Shown one piece after another: positions 1 through 9,380 of a stretch of DNA of 64,000 nucleotides; position 1 is the stretch's first letter, and each line of letters begins with the position of its first letter. The position numbers were made by a program, and so were the translations under genes. The stretch lies in contig NZ_CP017561.2 of the NCBI RefSeq assembly GCF_001865575.2, forward strand, positions 2,542,001-2,606,000, given 5' to 3'. The DNA comes from Paraburkholderia sprentiae WSM5005 (lineage in GTDB: Bacteria > Pseudomonadota > Gammaproteobacteria > Burkholderiales > Burkholderiaceae). The notes beneath the pieces are model-generated. The model worked only from the letters and a program-made list of their open reading frames with translations. It did not search any database and had not been told where the DNA came from.

Positions 1-748
1 CATCCTCGCGGTGCGCGTCGAAGCCGGCGGAGATGAACAGCATTTCCGGCCTGAACTCGTGCAGGCGCGGCAACCACAGCATGTCGACCGCTTCGCGCAC
101 GGCCATGCCGTTCGAGCGCGCCGGCATCGGCACGTTGCACATGTTGGACGCCTGGTTGTCGGCGCCGGTAAACGGATAGAACGGGTGCTGGAAGATGCTG
201 CACATCAGCACGCGCGGGTCGCCCGAGAACGCGGCCTCGGTGCCGTTGCCGTGATGCACGTCGAAATCGATGATGGCGACGCGCGCGAGGCCATGCACGT
301 CGAGCGCATGGCGCGCGGCGACCGCGACGTTGTTGAAAAAGCAGAAGCCCATCGCGCGCGCCGGCTCGGCGTGATGGCCCGGTGGCCGTACGCTGCAGAA
401 CGCGTTGTCATAACGGCCTTCGATCACCGCGTCGGTGGCGGCGACTGCCGCGCCCGCCGCGCGCAACGCGGCCTGCCACGTGTGCGGGTTCATCGACGTG
501 TCGGGATCGATTTCGGCGACGCCCTCGACGGGCGCGCGGCCACGGATGTAGTCGACGTGCGCCTGCGTGTGCACGCGCAGCAGCGCGGCCTCGTCGACGA
601 GCGGCGGCGACTCGCGCTCGATCAGCGCGTCGATGCGGCTCGCGATCAGCTGATCTTCGATCGCCTGCAGGCGCGCGGGACACTCGGGATGCCACTGTCC
701 CATGTCATGCAGCAGACAGTCGGGATGGGAATAGAAGCCTGTTGCCAT
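1..748 (-). CDS. Histone deacetylase family protein (acetylpolyamine or acetoin-utilisation type hydrolase), 3' end outside window
   Basis: Reading the complement from the ATG at 748 gives a protein starting MATGFYSHPDCLLHDMG. It continues into an arginase/deacetylase fold with a PGHHAE motif near residue 122 and the zinc-ligand motif DFDVHHGNGT near residue 160. These are the hallmarks of class II-like bacterial HDAC family amidohydrolases, which remove acetyl groups from polyamines or protein lysines in the cytoplasm. About 249 codons are present of a usual 300 to 310, and the frame is still open at base 1, so the C-terminus lies outside the window. The gene is divergent from mltB. The substrate cannot be told from sequence alone. 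Family assignment is firm; the exact function is inferred. Confidence 0.88.
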   Translation of the reverse strand, partial: MATGFYSHPDCLLHDMGQWHPECPARLQAIEDQLIASRIDALIERESPPLVDEAALLRVHTQAHVDYIRGRAPVEGVAEIDPDTSMNPHTWQAALRAAGAAVAATDAVIEGRYDNAFCSVRPPGHHAEPARAMGFCFFNNVAVAARHALDVHGLARVAIIDFDVHHGNGTEAAFSGDPRVLMCSIFQHPFYPFTGADNQASNMCNVPMPARSNGMAVREAVDMLWLPRLHEFRPEMLFISAGFDAHRED

Positions 749-992
749 AGTTTGTGTTGTGCGTGTTTTCTACGGCGCGGCGCATGGACTGCGCGCGCGG
801 CGTGTCTCCGTCGAGCGGCGCACGCTCGCGCGCGCCAATATTCGTCAAGTTACCACAGGGCGCCGCTGTCGCTCATTCGGCACTGTTTTGCACAAGCCGT
901 CGGGTATACTTCCCCGACCCATTACTCGCCGTTTCATTCCTGCCGCTTTCCGCCTGCTCCCAGCCTTTCACGCATCGCGCTCACTGCTCACC

Positions 993-2261
993 ATGACCGT
1001 CAAGCTTGCTCTGTCCGCACGATCCCCACGCAACCGGCTTCGCCTCCGCATCTTCGCCGCTTCACTGACCGTCGCATCGTGCATGTTCGTCGCAGCAAGT
1101 CACGCGAGCGCGCAAAGCGCCAGGAAGAAAGCCCCGGTGCTGGTCGCGCAGAGCCAGCCGCAGCAGCCGGTACCACAAGGGCAAACGTTCGAGGAAGAGA
1201 TCATTCCGCAGCGCTACGCGCACAACGCGAACGTCGATGCGTTCATCAACGAGATGGTGGCGCGCTACGATTTCGACGAAGCGGCGCTGCACGCGTTGTT
1301 CGCTAGCGTCAGCTATTCGGCGACCGCAGTAAAGCTCGTCACCCCGTCGCCGACGCCTTCGATCAAGAACTGGCGCTCGTATCAGGCGCGCTTCCTTGAC
1401 CCGGTGCGTGTCAACGCCGGCGTGCAGTTCTGGCGCGAGAACCGGGCCACGCTGCAGCGCGCGTATCAGGAGTTCGGCGTGCCGCCGGAGACGATCGTCG
1501 GCATCATCGGCGTCGAGACGATCTACGGTCGCTACATGGGCAACTTCCGCGTGCTCGATGCGCTGACCACGCTCAGCTTCGATTACCCGAACACCGCGAA
1601 TCGCGCGGACCGCCAGGCAACCTTCCGCAAGAATCTCGAAGACTATCTGGTGTGGACGCGCGACGCGCAGATCGACCCGAACACGGTGCTCGGCTCGTAC
1701 ACGGGCGCGATCGGCATTCCGCAGTTCCTGCCGAGCAGCATCGTCCAGTACGCGGTCGACTACGAGGGCAACAAGCGCGTCGACCTGCGCACGAGCGATG
1801 CCGATGCGATCGGCAGCGTCGCGAACTATCTGCGTCAGAATGGCTGGGAAAGCGGCCGGCCGGTGGTGTGGGGAATCGGCTCGGACGCGGGCAGCCTGGG
1901 TGTCGCACAGGCGGCCGCCAATGGTCAGCCGGAGCCGCACTGGCCGCTCGACCAGTTGCTGCGCGCCGGGCTCGTGCTGAACGAGCCGAACGTCGATATC
2001 GCTTCCGAAGCGGGCACGCCGGTCACGGTGGTCGATCTGCCGACGCCGGGGCGTGGCACCGAGTTCGTACTAGGCTTGAAGAACTTCTACGTACTCACGC
2101 GCTACAACCGTAGCTTCTTCTATGCGCTCGCGGTGTATCAGCTGGGCCAGAAGGTCAAGGCGCAGATGGAAGCGATCGACACGGCGAATGCCGCGAAGGC
2201 GGCCAACAACGGCAGCGCGCCGCAAGGTCAGCCGGATCAGTCGAACCCTGATTCGCAGTGA
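993..2261 (+). CDS. mltB: Lytic murein transglycosylase B
   Basis: A 422-residue exported transglycosylase that would cleave the MurNAc-GlcNAc bond of peptidoglycan and form 1,6-anhydro ends. Residues 1 to about 41 look like a long signal peptide with a basic N-terminus, a hydrophobic core and an ASA/Q cleavage site. I see no lipobox cysteine at that site, so it may be a soluble periplasmic form. The SLT_2-type domain follows, with the catalytic glutamate expected at Glu175 in GVETIYGRYMG. IGIPQFLPSS near residue 245 and RYNRSFFYALAV near residue 370 are also typical of MltB. The open frame extends upstream, but the ATG at 993 is where the signal peptide begins. The C-terminal tail is Ala, Asn and Gln rich and probably disordered. 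Confidence 0.9.
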   Translation: MTVKLALSARSPRNRLRLRIFAASLTVASCMFVAASHASAQSARKKAPVLVAQSQPQQPVPQGQTFEEEIIPQRYAHNANVDAFINEMVARYDFDEAALHALFASVSYSATAVKLVTPSPTPSIKNWRSYQARFLDPVRVNAGVQFWRENRATLQRAYQEFGVPPETIVGIIGVETIYGRYMGNFRVLDALTTLSFDYPNTANRADRQATFRKNLEDYLVWTRDAQIDPNTVLGSYTGAIGIPQFLPSSIVQYAVDYEGNKRVDLRTSDADAIGSVANYLRQNGWESGRPVVWGIGSDAGSLGVAQAAANGQPEPHWPLDQLLRAGLVLNEPNVDIASEAGTPVTVVDLPTPGRGTEFVLGLKNFYVLTRYNRSFFYALAVYQLGQKVKAQMEAIDTANAAKAANNGSAPQGQPDQSNPDSQ

Positions 2262-2303
2262 GTCGCGCCGCGAGTCGCCATGCGCGTCTCGGTGAAAGGA
2301 CGT

Positions 2304-2333
2304 AAAAAAGCGCCGGCTCGACCGGCGCTTTTC
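2304..2333. terminator. Bidirectional rho-independent terminator between mltB and cysM
   Basis: An 8-bp GC-rich stem (AGCGCCGG / CCGGCGCT) with a 5-base loop is flanked by an A-run on the left and a T-run on the right. It could therefore end both the rightward mltB transcript and the leftward cysM transcript. Confidence 0.85.
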
Positions 2334-2370
2334 ATTGGCTCGCACGCCCGCGAAGGCCCCAGCCAACCGC

Positions 2371-3273
2371 TTACGCGGGAAACACCCCGGTGGACAGATA
2401 GCGGTCGCCGCGGTCGCAGACGATGAACACGATGGTCGCGTTCTCGACCTGATGCGCGATGCGCAGCGCCACTTCGCACGCGCCGCCCGACGAAATGCCC
2501 GCGAAGATACCTTCGACCGACGCCAGGCGGCGAGCCATCGCCTCGGCCGCGGATTGACCGACGTTCTCCACGCGGTCGACGCGGCTGCGGTCGAAAATCT
2601 TCGGCAGATATGCTTCCGGCCATTTGCGAATGCCCGGAATGCGCGAGCCCTCTTCGGGCTGCGCACCGATGATTTCTATCTGCTGGTTCTGCGTTTTGAG
2701 ATACGTGGACACGCCCATGATCGTGCCGGTCGTGCCCATCGACGACACGAAGTGTGTGATGCGCCCTTCCGTGTCACGCCAGATTTCCGGGCCTGTGCCC
2801 TCGATATGCGAGGCCGGATTGTCCGGGTTCGCGAACTGATCGAGGATGATGCCCTTGCCTTCGCGCTGCATCTGCTCGGCCAGATCGCGCGCGTACTCCA
2901 TGCCGCCTTTGACCGGCGTCAGAACGATTTGCGCGCCGTAGGCGGCCATGCTCTGACGGCGCTCGACCGACAGATCTTCCGGCATGATCAGCACCATCTT
3001 GTAGCCACGGACCGCTGCGGCCATCGCAAGCGCGATACCGGTGTTGCCGCTCGTCGATTCGATCAGCGTGTCGCCCGGCTTGATGCGTCCGCGCGCTTCC
3101 GCCTTCTTGATCATCGACAACGCCGGGCGGTCCTTCACGGAGCCCGCCGGATTGTTGCCCTCGAGCTTCGCAAGGATCACATTGTTGCGGCTGCGGATCT
3201 CGTCGTCGGGAAGCCGGACGAGTTGTACGAGCGGCGTATTGCCGATCGTGTCTTCAATCGTTTTGTATGCCAT
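2371..3273 (-). CDS. cysM: Cysteine synthase B (O-acetylserine sulfhydrylase B)
   Basis: A 300-residue PLP enzyme that makes L-cysteine from O-acetylserine and sulfide or thiosulfate. The PLP lysine lies in NNPAGSVKDRPALSM near residue 46. The substrate loop TSGNTGIALAM, FVSSMGTTGT and the C-terminal ICDRGDRYLSTGVF all match the CysM subgroup rather than CysK, and length is normal. It is the last gene of the long minus-strand run, about 240 bases downstream of the ComEA-like gene and beyond that gene's terminator. It therefore probably has its own promoter. A TAGAAT -10-like element (complement of 3320-3325) sits about 50 bases upstream. The ribosome binding site before the ATG is weak. Confidence 0.95.
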   Translation of the reverse strand: MAYKTIEDTIGNTPLVQLVRLPDDEIRSRNNVILAKLEGNNPAGSVKDRPALSMIKKAEARGRIKPGDTLIESTSGNTGIALAMAAAVRGYKMVLIMPEDLSVERRQSMAAYGAQIVLTPVKGGMEYARDLAEQMQREGKGIILDQFANPDNPASHIEGTGPEIWRDTEGRITHFVSSMGTTGTIMGVSTYLKTQNQQIEIIGAQPEEGSRIPGIRKWPEAYLPKIFDRSRVDRVENVGQSAAEAMARRLASVEGIFAGISSGGACEVALRIAHQVENATIVFIVCDRGDRYLSTGVFPA

Positions 3274-3390
3274 ATGGGGTCTAGCGATCGATGCGCGAAA
3301 GAGGGTCTTTAATGCATCGATTCTAAACCACGATGTCCGACGTTGCCCTGCAGCCCTGGTGCGCGCATGGATGCATGCGGGTTGCTACGC

Positions 3391-3421
3391 AAAAAAACGC
3401 CCGCGGCTTCGAGCCGCGGGC
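3391..3421 (-). terminator. Rho-independent terminator of the ComEA-like gene
   Basis: A perfect 10-bp stem (GCCCGCGGCT / AGCCGCGGGC) with a TCG loop is followed on the minus strand by a run of seven T. It lies about 90 bases past the ComEA-like stop codon and separates that gene from cysM. Confidence 0.9.
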
Positions 3422-3513
3422 AATCGTGTGTATCAATCGAAGGAACGGACCTTCGCGAACCTCGCGCATTGCAAACCGCACGTCAGCATGGCATGCACAA
3501 GGCCCGCGACCGC

Positions 3514-3888
3514 TTACTTCTTCACCGCCACGGCGGCAGCGCCCTTCTGCGCGGCGCCCGCAGCGGCCGTAGCGGCCGGCTCCTTACCCGTTGCAGCTGC
3601 CGCAACCTGCGTGCTAGCAGCCGCGCCAGCCGGTCCGATAGCGAGACCCTCCGCCTGCAGGCGCTCGATGGTGTGGCCACCCATGCCCTTGACGCGCTTG
3701 CCGAGATCGGCCGCGTCCTTGAATGGGCCGTGCGCATTGCGTTCGTCGAGAATCGCTTTGGCTTTGGAAGGACCGATGCCCTTGATGCCGCGCAGCGCGT
3801 CTTCGTTAGCCGTGTTGACGTCGACCGCCGCATAGGCGTGGCCGAAAGCGGCAAGCATCGCCGCGGTAACCAGTACTTTTCGAAACAT
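3514..3888 (-). CDS. ComEA-like helix-hairpin-helix DNA-binding protein, exported
   Basis: A 124-residue protein with an N-terminal signal peptide (MFRKVLVTAAMLAAFGHAYA) and then one HhH domain. That domain holds VNTANEDALRGIKGIGPSKA and a second hairpin, GKRVKGMGGHTIERL, near residues 65 to 80. This is the ComEA type of non-specific double-strand DNA binder used in the periplasm during natural transformation. The last 40 residues are an Ala, Thr and Lys rich low-complexity tail. The start at 3888 is chosen because GGGAGA precedes it by 7 bases. An upstream in-frame start would spoil the signal peptide. It lies about 80 bases downstream of hldD and ends at a strong terminator. A competence role is inferred from the family only. 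Confidence 0.88.
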   Translation of the reverse strand: MFRKVLVTAAMLAAFGHAYAAVDVNTANEDALRGIKGIGPSKAKAILDERNAHGPFKDAADLGKRVKGMGGHTIERLQAEGLAIGPAGAAASTQVAAAATGKEPAATAAAGAAQKGAAAVAVKK

Positions 3889-3966
3889 ATTGGAATCTCC
3901 CTGTTGCCACTGCCCGGCGACCATCACCGGCCAGGAGATTCCAGTTTAAAGAGGATGCCGTACAAA

Positions 3967-4959
3967 TTACACCTGGCCGAACAGCCAGCGCACGTAACGA
4001 TCGACACCTTCCTGCACGCTCAGAAACGGCGCGTCGTAGCCGGCCGCGCGCAGCTTCGACTGATCGGCCTGGGTGAAGCACTGATACTTGCCGCGCAGCG
4101 CGTCGGGGAACGGAATATAGTCGATGAGCCCGCGTTGCACCTGATCCGCGAGCGACAGCGCCGGCTCGTTGTTCAGCGCGCGCAGCGTGTTGACCACGGT
4201 GCTCGCGATGTCGTTGAACGGCTGCGCGCGGCCGGTGCCGAGATTGAAAATGCCCGACTTCTCCGGATGATCGAAGAAGAACAGGTTGACCTTGACGACG
4301 TCTTCGACCGAGATGAAATCGCGCGTCTGCTCACCGGCCGCATAACCGTTGTATTCGCCGAACAGTTTGACCTTGCCCTCGGCGCGGAACTGGTTGAAGT
4401 TGTGAAACGCGACCGACGCCATGCGCGCCTTATGCGTTTCGCGCGGACCGTACACATTGAAATAACGAAAGCCCGCTATCTGGCTTTTCGCGGTGGGCAG
4501 CACGCGGCGGATCACCTGGTCGAACAGGAACTTGGAATAGCCGTATACGTTGAGCGGCTGTTCGACCTCGCGCTCCTCGACGAAGCGGCTCGAGCCGCCA
4601 TACGTCGCTGCCGACGACGCGTACAGAAACTGGATGTTCTGCGCGAGGCAGACGTCGAGCACGTCGCGGCTATAGCGATAGTTGTTGTCCATCATGTAGC
4701 GGCCGTCGGTTTCCATCGTGTCCGAGCAGGCGCCTTCATGGAAGATCGCGCGCACCTTGCCGAAGTCGCCGCGCCGGAAGCGCTCGACGAATTCGGTTTT
4801 GTCGAGATAGTCGTCGATTTCGCAGTCGACCAGATTCCTGAACTTGTCCGCGCGCGTCAGGTTATCGACGGCGACGATGCGTTGTTCGCCGCGCTCGTTG
4901 AGCGCCTTGACGAGATTGCTGCCGATAAAACCGGCCGCGCCGGTGACGATTACGGTCAT
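3967..4959 (-). CDS. hldD: ADP-L-glycero-D-manno-heptose 6-epimerase
   Basis: A 330-residue NAD(P)-dependent short-chain epimerase that converts ADP-D,D-heptose to ADP-L,D-heptose for the LPS inner core. The N-terminal Rossmann motif [15 protein letters not shown] and the YGYSKFLFD catalytic Tyr-x3-Lys near residue 140 are clear. [14 protein letters not shown] and the closing segment YVRWLFGQV are as in the RfaD/HldD family, and length is normal. The heptose kinase gene lies 86 bases upstream on the same strand, so two steps of the same pathway are adjacent. It is probably co-transcribed with the kinase and ugd. Confidence 0.95.
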   Translation of the reverse strand: MTVIVTGAAGFIGSNLVKALNERGEQRIVAVDNLTRADKFRNLVDCEIDDYLDKTEFVERFRRGDFGKVRAIFHEGACSDTMETDGRYMMDNNYRYSRDVLDVCLAQNIQFLYASSAATYGGSSRFVEEREVEQPLNVYGYSKFLFDQVIRRVLPTAKSQIAGFRYFNVYGPRETHKARMASVAFHNFNQFRAEGKVKLFGEYNGYAAGEQTRDFISVEDVVKVNLFFFDHPEKSGIFNLGTGRAQPFNDIASTVVNTLRALNNEPALSLADQVQRGLIDYIPFPDALRGKYQCFTQADQSKLRAAGYDAPFLSVQEGVDRYVRWLFGQV

Positions 4960-5045
4960 GATGATCCTGCGATAGTGAGCTTCGTTCGGTCAACACCGCG
5001 CGGGGTGCACTGGCCCGTCAGGACGACGGGGCCCCGCGGGCTGCA

Positions 5046-6053
5046 TCAGGAAAAGAGTTCGTCGTAGTCGACGGTGGCGGTGCCGAGTTTGCCGACCACG
5101 ATGCCGGCCGCGCGATTCGCGAGCCCGACGGCGTCGACCAACGAAAGACCCGCGCCGAGCATCGCGGCGAGCGTCGCGATCACGGTGTCGCCGGCGCCCG
5201 AGACATCATACACTTCGCGCGCAACGGCCGACGCGTGGAGGATGCCGTCGTCTGAGAAGAGCGTCATGCCCTCCTCCGAGCGCGTGAGCAGCAACGCCTT
5301 GAACTGAAGTTCGGCGCGCAGCTTCGTGACGCGAGCGATCAAATCTTCCTCGGACTTCCATTGTCCGACGACCTCGCGCAATTCCGCGCGATTCGGCGTG
5401 ATCAGCGTCGCGCCGCGATAGCGCTCCCAGTCGTCGCCCTTCGGATCGACGAGCACCGGTTTGCCGGCCGCATGCGCCTTCGCGATCATTTGCGTCACGT
5501 GCGTGAGGCCGCCCTTCGCGTAGTCGGACATCAGGATCACGTCGTATGTCGGCAGCAGTTCGTCGAAACGCGCGAGGCCCGCGAGCAGCACCTCATGTGC
5601 CGGCGAGTTTTCAAAGTCGACGCGCAGCAACTGTTGCTGACGCGACAGCACGCGCAGCTTGATCGTCGTCAGCAAAGCCGGATCGCGTTCGAGATGCGGC
5701 GTCACGCCGCTTTCGCCGAGCAGCTGCACGATGCGCTCGCCGGGCTCGTCATGACCGACCACGCACAAAAGCCCCGCCTGGGCGCTGAGCGCGACCGCGT
5801 TGCGCGCGACGTTCGCCGCGCCGCCCAGCCGATCTTCCTGGCGCTGCACGTGCACGACCGGCACGGGCGCCTCAGGAGAGATGCGGTTCACGTCGCCGAA
5901 CCAGTAACGGTCGAGCATCACGTCGCCGACCACCAGCACGCGCGCTGCGTTGAGCTGCGCGCGCGGCACGATCGGGAGCTTCTGCGCCGCCGCGGACGCA
6001 GGCGCCGCGGGCATGGACTCAGGCATCGGCCGGAAGTTCAGAGGGTTGGGCAT
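5046..6053 (-). CDS. rfaE1: D-glycero-beta-D-manno-heptose-7-phosphate kinase (RfaE domain I)
   Basis: A PfkB/ribokinase-family sugar kinase of about 335 residues. It would phosphorylate heptose-7-phosphate to the 1,7-bisphosphate in ADP-heptose synthesis. Landmarks are [17 protein letters not shown], the substrate loop [12 protein letters not shown] and the ATP and anion-hole motif [14 protein letters not shown] near the C-terminus. The adenylyltransferase half found in E. coli HldE is absent, so this is the stand-alone kinase and an RfaE2 partner must lie elsewhere. I place the start at the ATG at 6053, which overlaps the ugd 3' end by 35 bases. ATGs at 6026 and 6014 are also possible because no ribosome binding site is decisive. 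The overlap suggests translational coupling to ugd. Confidence 0.93.
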   Translation of the reverse strand: MPNPLNFRPMPESMPAAPASAAAQKLPIVPRAQLNAARVLVVGDVMLDRYWFGDVNRISPEAPVPVVHVQRQEDRLGGAANVARNAVALSAQAGLLCVVGHDEPGERIVQLLGESGVTPHLERDPALLTTIKLRVLSRQQQLLRVDFENSPAHEVLLAGLARFDELLPTYDVILMSDYAKGGLTHVTQMIAKAHAAGKPVLVDPKGDDWERYRGATLITPNRAELREVVGQWKSEEDLIARVTKLRAELQFKALLLTRSEEGMTLFSDDGILHASAVAREVYDVSGAGDTVIATLAAMLGAGLSLVDAVGLANRAAGIVVGKLGTATVDYDELFS

Positions 6054-7422
6054 AGGGGCGTCCAATGGCGTGGTAGTCGATACCGAGCTCGGTCATCGCG
6101 TCCAGTTCGTACAGATTGCGGCCGTCGAAAATCAGCGGTGTCTTCAGCACCGATTTCAGATGCACGAAATCAGGACTCTTGAACTCTTTCCATTCGGTCA
6201 CGATCACGAGCGCGTCGGCGCCGATCAGTGTTTCGTCCTGGGTGCTCGCAAACGTGAGGCGCTCGAGCTGCTCGGGCGCCGCCTCGAGATCCATCGCGAA
6301 TACGCGACGCGCCTCGGTCACGGCGACTGGATCGTACGCGCGCACGTTTGCGCCGCGCGCGAGCAACTCGCCGATCACGCGACGGCTCGGCGCCTCGCGC
6401 ATGTCGTCGGTATTCGGCTTGAACGCGAGACCCCACACCGCGAACGCACGGCCCCTCAGATCCTCGCCGAGCTTCGCGGTGACCTTGTTCACGAGCACGT
6501 CCTTCTGCCGGCCGTTCACCTCCTCGACCGCCTCAAGAATGCGCAGGTTATGGCCGCTTTCACTCGCGGTGCGGATCAACGCCTGCACGTCCTTCGGGAA
6601 GCACGAGCCGCCATAGCCGCAGCCCGCATACAGGAAGTGATAGCCGATGCGCGGATCGGAACCGATGCCGCGACGCACCGCTTCGATGTCGGCGCCGACC
6701 TTATCGGCGAGATTCGACATCTCGTTCATGAACGAGATGCGCGTCGCGAGCATCGCGTTTGCCGCGTACTTCGTGAATTCGGCCGAGCGTACGTCCATGT
6801 ACAGTGTGCGCTCGTGATTGCGGTTGAAGGGCGCATACAGACGCTTCATCATTTCGCGCGCGCGCACCCCCGGTTCGTCTTCGTCGATGCCGATCACGAT
6901 GCGATCGGGGCGCATGAAGTCGTCGACGGCCGCGCCTTCCTTCAGGAACTCGGGGTTCGACACGACCGAGAAGCGATGCTGCGCGCTGCCGGCGAGCCCG
7001 CGCTTGGCCAGTTCTTCGTCGATCACCGCGCGCACGCGCTGCGCGGTGCCGACCGGCACCGTCGATTTGTCGACGATCACCTTGAAACCGTTCATCGTAC
7101 GGCCGATGTTGCGCGCGGCCTCGAGCACGTATTGCAGGTCGGCGGAGCCGTCTTCGTCGGGCGGCGTGCCGACCGCGATGAACTGCACGTCGCCGTGCGC
7201 GACGCTCGCCGCAACATCGGTTGAGAACGTAATGCGGCCGGCCGCGCGCGTGCGGGCGATCATCTCCTGCAAGCCCGGTTCGTGAATCGGCACACCGCCT
7301 TTGTTGAGGATGTCGATCTTGCGCTGATCGACGTCGAGACAGAAGACGTCGTTGCCGATTTCAGCGAGACACGCGCCGGTGACAAGGCCCACATAGCCGG
7401 TGCCGATAATGGTGATTTTCAT
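6019..7422 (-). CDS. ugd: UDP-glucose 6-dehydrogenase
   Basis: A 467-residue NAD-dependent enzyme that oxidises UDP-glucose to UDP-glucuronate. The product supplies 4-amino-arabinose lipid A modification and polysaccharides. The N-terminal NAD fold is [20 protein letters not shown]. The catalytic cysteine lies in [10 protein letters not shown] near residue 268, and the C-terminal domain holds [17 protein letters not shown]. Length matches the family. It sits between lapB and rfaE1 on the same strand, about 125 bases after lapB, and its 3' end overlaps rfaE1. This places an envelope sugar-nucleotide gene beside LPS regulators and heptose genes. Confidence 0.95.
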   Translation of the reverse strand: MKITIIGTGYVGLVTGACLAEIGNDVFCLDVDQRKIDILNKGGVPIHEPGLQEMIARTRAAGRITFSTDVAASVAHGDVQFIAVGTPPDEDGSADLQYVLEAARNIGRTMNGFKVIVDKSTVPVGTAQRVRAVIDEELAKRGLAGSAQHRFSVVSNPEFLKEGAAVDDFMRPDRIVIGIDEDEPGVRAREMMKRLYAPFNRNHERTLYMDVRSAEFTKYAANAMLATRISFMNEMSNLADKVGADIEAVRRGIGSDPRIGYHFLYAGCGYGGSCFPKDVQALIRTASESGHNLRILEAVEEVNGRQKDVLVNKVTAKLGEDLRGRAFAVWGLAFKPNTDDMREAPSRRVIGELLARGANVRAYDPVAVTEARRVFAMDLEAAPEQLERLTFASTQDETLIGADALVIVTEWKEFKSPDFVHLKSVLKTPLIFDGRNLYELDAMTELGIDYHAIGRPYAQPSELPADA

Positions 7423-7547
7423 ACGCTTTCCGGTTGAAGGTTCCGGTGATGAATGCCGGTTATGAGACCGGCGATAAATTCGTTGCGAAGGTCACGGGTG
7501 GTCGCGCGGCAATCAGGGCCGACGCGGCCAACGCGGCCCGTGCGGCG

Positions 7548-8723
7548 TCAGTTCGACGCGGTAATCGGCTCGACGCGGCGCGGCGCATAGGTTTCCCAAC
7601 CGCTGCAACCCGGGCACTGCCAGTAGAAAAGCCGCGCCCTGAAACCGCAATTCTGGCACGTGTAGCGCGGCAGATTCTTGGTGCGCTGGCGGATCAGTGT
7701 GCGCATGAGCTCGAGCTCGCTGCGCCGCGGCTCTTCGGCGACGGCCTGTTGTGCTTCGAGCAGGCGCGTCATGCCGGCCAGATTCGGCGACTTCTGCATT
7801 TGCGTGCGCGCGAGCGCATGCGCGGCATCGGCGCCGCGCAGCGACGCGACGTGCTGATACGCGACGTCGAGCAGATCGTTGCTCGGATGACGGTCGACCC
7901 ACGTGGTCAGCAGATCAGCGCCCTCCTGCGCGCGGCCAAGCGCTTCATAAGCCTTCATGATCTTCTCGGCGACGAGCGGCAGATACGCGGGATTCTGCTC
8001 CTCGACGCCGCGCCATTGCCCGATCGCCGCTTCCGGCCCGCCGCCGGCCGCGTCGACATCACCGAACAGGATCGTCGCGCGCACGTTGGTGGGGTTAGCC
8101 TTCAGCGCGAGCCCGAGCTGATGACGCGCTTCGTCCGGGTTGTTCTGCTGCAGCGCTTCCTGAGCAAGTTCGCAATGGAACTGCGCGATTTCCTTGTCGA
8201 GCGACGGTGCGCCCATCGTTTCGAGGTGTCGCGCGGTATCGATCGACTTGACCCAGTCCTTCTCGATCTCGTAGATCGTCAATAGCGCGCGTTGAGCGCC
8301 GAGTGCGTAATCGCCCGCCTGCAGCGAGCGGAAGGTTTCTTCGGCACGGTCCAGCAGACCCGCTTTCAGGAAGTCCTGGCCGAGCTCGTACAGCGCGTGA
8401 TCGCGCTCACTGACAGGCAGGTCCGCGCGGCTCAACAGATTCTGATGCACGCGGATCGCGCGGTCCGTTTCGCCGCGCCGGCGGAACAGATTGCCGAGCG
8501 CGAAGTGTAGTTCGACCGTTTCAGGGTCGAGCTTGACGACTTCGATGAATGCGTCGATCGCCTGGTCGGGCTGTTCGTTGAGCAGGAAGTTCAGGCCGCG
8601 AAAATACGAACGCGGCAGGTTGGCGCTTTCGGACAGCAGCGTCTTGAGGTCGTAGCGCGCGGCCATCCAGCCGAGCGCGAACGCGACGGGTATGACCAGC
8701 AGCCACCAGAAGTCTAGATCCAT
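7548..8723 (-). CDS. lapB: Lipopolysaccharide assembly protein B (TPR protein with rubredoxin-like zinc module)
   Basis: A 391-residue inner-membrane-anchored protein. The N-terminus MDLDFWWLLVIPVAFALGW is a membrane anchor. TPR repeats occupy residues 40 to about 330. The C-terminus carries a rubredoxin-like metal site, CQNCGFRARLFYWQCPGC. This architecture is LapB (YciM), which in E. coli helps FtsH degrade LpxC and couples LPS synthesis to transport. I take the ATG at 8723 because it opens with the anchor helix, although the frame remains open upstream. It follows lapA by 68 bases, and that gap contains a hairpin with a short T-run. The downstream neighbours are LPS sugar genes, which fits the role. 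Confidence 0.94.
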   Translation of the reverse strand: MDLDFWWLLVIPVAFALGWMAARYDLKTLLSESANLPRSYFRGLNFLLNEQPDQAIDAFIEVVKLDPETVELHFALGNLFRRRGETDRAIRVHQNLLSRADLPVSERDHALYELGQDFLKAGLLDRAEETFRSLQAGDYALGAQRALLTIYEIEKDWVKSIDTARHLETMGAPSLDKEIAQFHCELAQEALQQNNPDEARHQLGLALKANPTNVRATILFGDVDAAGGGPEAAIGQWRGVEEQNPAYLPLVAEKIMKAYEALGRAQEGADLLTTWVDRHPSNDLLDVAYQHVASLRGADAAHALARTQMQKSPNLAGMTRLLEAQQAVAEEPRRSELELMRTLIRQRTKNLPRYTCQNCGFRARLFYWQCPGCSGWETYAPRRVEPITASN

Positions 8724-8756
8724 GCGATTAATGCAAATGTGCCGGAAGCGGAAACG

Positions 8757-8781
8757 AAAAGCCGCGCTCAGAGCGCGCGGC
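8757..8781 (-). terminator. Hairpin with short T-run in the lapA-lapB gap (possible attenuator)
   Basis: On the minus strand a GC-rich stem (GCCGCGCGCT / AGCGCGGC, with a bulge) is followed by TTTT and then CGTTTCC. It lies between the lapA stop and the lapB start. The T-run is short, so partial termination or RNA processing is more likely than a full stop. Confidence 0.4.
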
Positions 8782-8791
8782 GCAAGACAGC

Positions 8792-9085
8792 TCAGATCAG
8801 CGGTGGCAGCGGCGGCTGCTCGACGACGGCCGGGGCTTCGCGCGCCACGCGCAGTTCGCGCCTGAGCCGACCATTCTCCATGCGCAGACGCACGACGGCC
8901 GGCATCGCCGACACGAGCCCCGCGAGCAAGCCGATCACGAAAAACGCGAGACCGATCAGAATCAGAGGCGCCGACCAGACGTAGCCAGCGAGGAAATTCA
9001 GCGTAGCGGGTTGCGTGTTGGAGAGCGCCAGCACAAGCAGCAGCACGAACACCAGCACGCGGATCAGCCAGACGATAAATTTCAT
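8792..9085 (-). CDS. lapA: Lipopolysaccharide assembly protein A domain protein (DUF1049)
   Basis: A 97-residue inner-membrane protein with two hydrophobic helices, at residues 3-22 and 40-63. They are separated by SNTQPATLNFLAGYVWSAPL, the usual LapA/YciS signature. A charged cytoplasmic segment (RLRMENGRLRRELRVAREA) may form a short coiled coil, and the tail is proline rich. In E. coli LapA sits with LapB and takes part in LPS assembly. The start at 9085 gives a membrane helix at once. The same-strand order ihfB, lapA, lapB is conserved in many proteobacteria and supports the name. Confidence 0.88.
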   Translation of the reverse strand: MKFIVWLIRVLVFVLLLVLALSNTQPATLNFLAGYVWSAPLILIGLAFFVIGLLAGLVSAMPAVVRLRMENGRLRRELRVAREAPAVVEQPPLPPLI

Positions 9086-9280
9086 GAAGAGGATCTCTTG
9101 ACGGCAGTTGCGGTGTGACGCCGGCTCGATGACGCGTCGCGCCACGGTGTTGCCCGCGCCGAAGTGACCCGTATTGTAATGGATGCCCTCGCGGCTGGGC
9201 AGCGCGTGGCGGGACCAAGCACTTACGGGCGATTCGCGAAATGCAACGGTCGTACCGGAATGCGCCCTGAAACCATGGAC

Positions 9281-9308
9281 AAAAAAAAAAGCGCCCGAAG
9301 GCGCTTTT
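9281..9308 (-). terminator. Rho-independent terminator downstream of ihfB
   Basis: The stem GCGCC / GGCGC with a 4-base loop is followed on the minus strand by a run of ten T. It lies about 75 bases after the ihfB stop. It should end the rpsA-ihfB transcript, so lapA-lapB would need read-through or its own promoter in the roughly 195 bases that remain. I recognise no clear promoter there. Confidence 0.82.
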
Positions 9309-9380
9309 CCTGGTCTTTTGACGACTGGCTTTGGCCGCTGACGCTAGCTATGCCACGCTGCAAGACATACAGCGGAGTCA

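Noticed and set aside
888..910. TTGCAC and TATACT upstream of mltB as a full promoter
   Set aside because: The spacer is only 11 bases, too short for a sigma-70 pair. The -10-like hexamer alone is not enough to call.
11..1306. 431-codon rightward frame at the left edge
   Set aside because: It is antisense to the HDAC-like gene and overlaps mltB in another frame, with His/Arg/Val-rich shadow composition.
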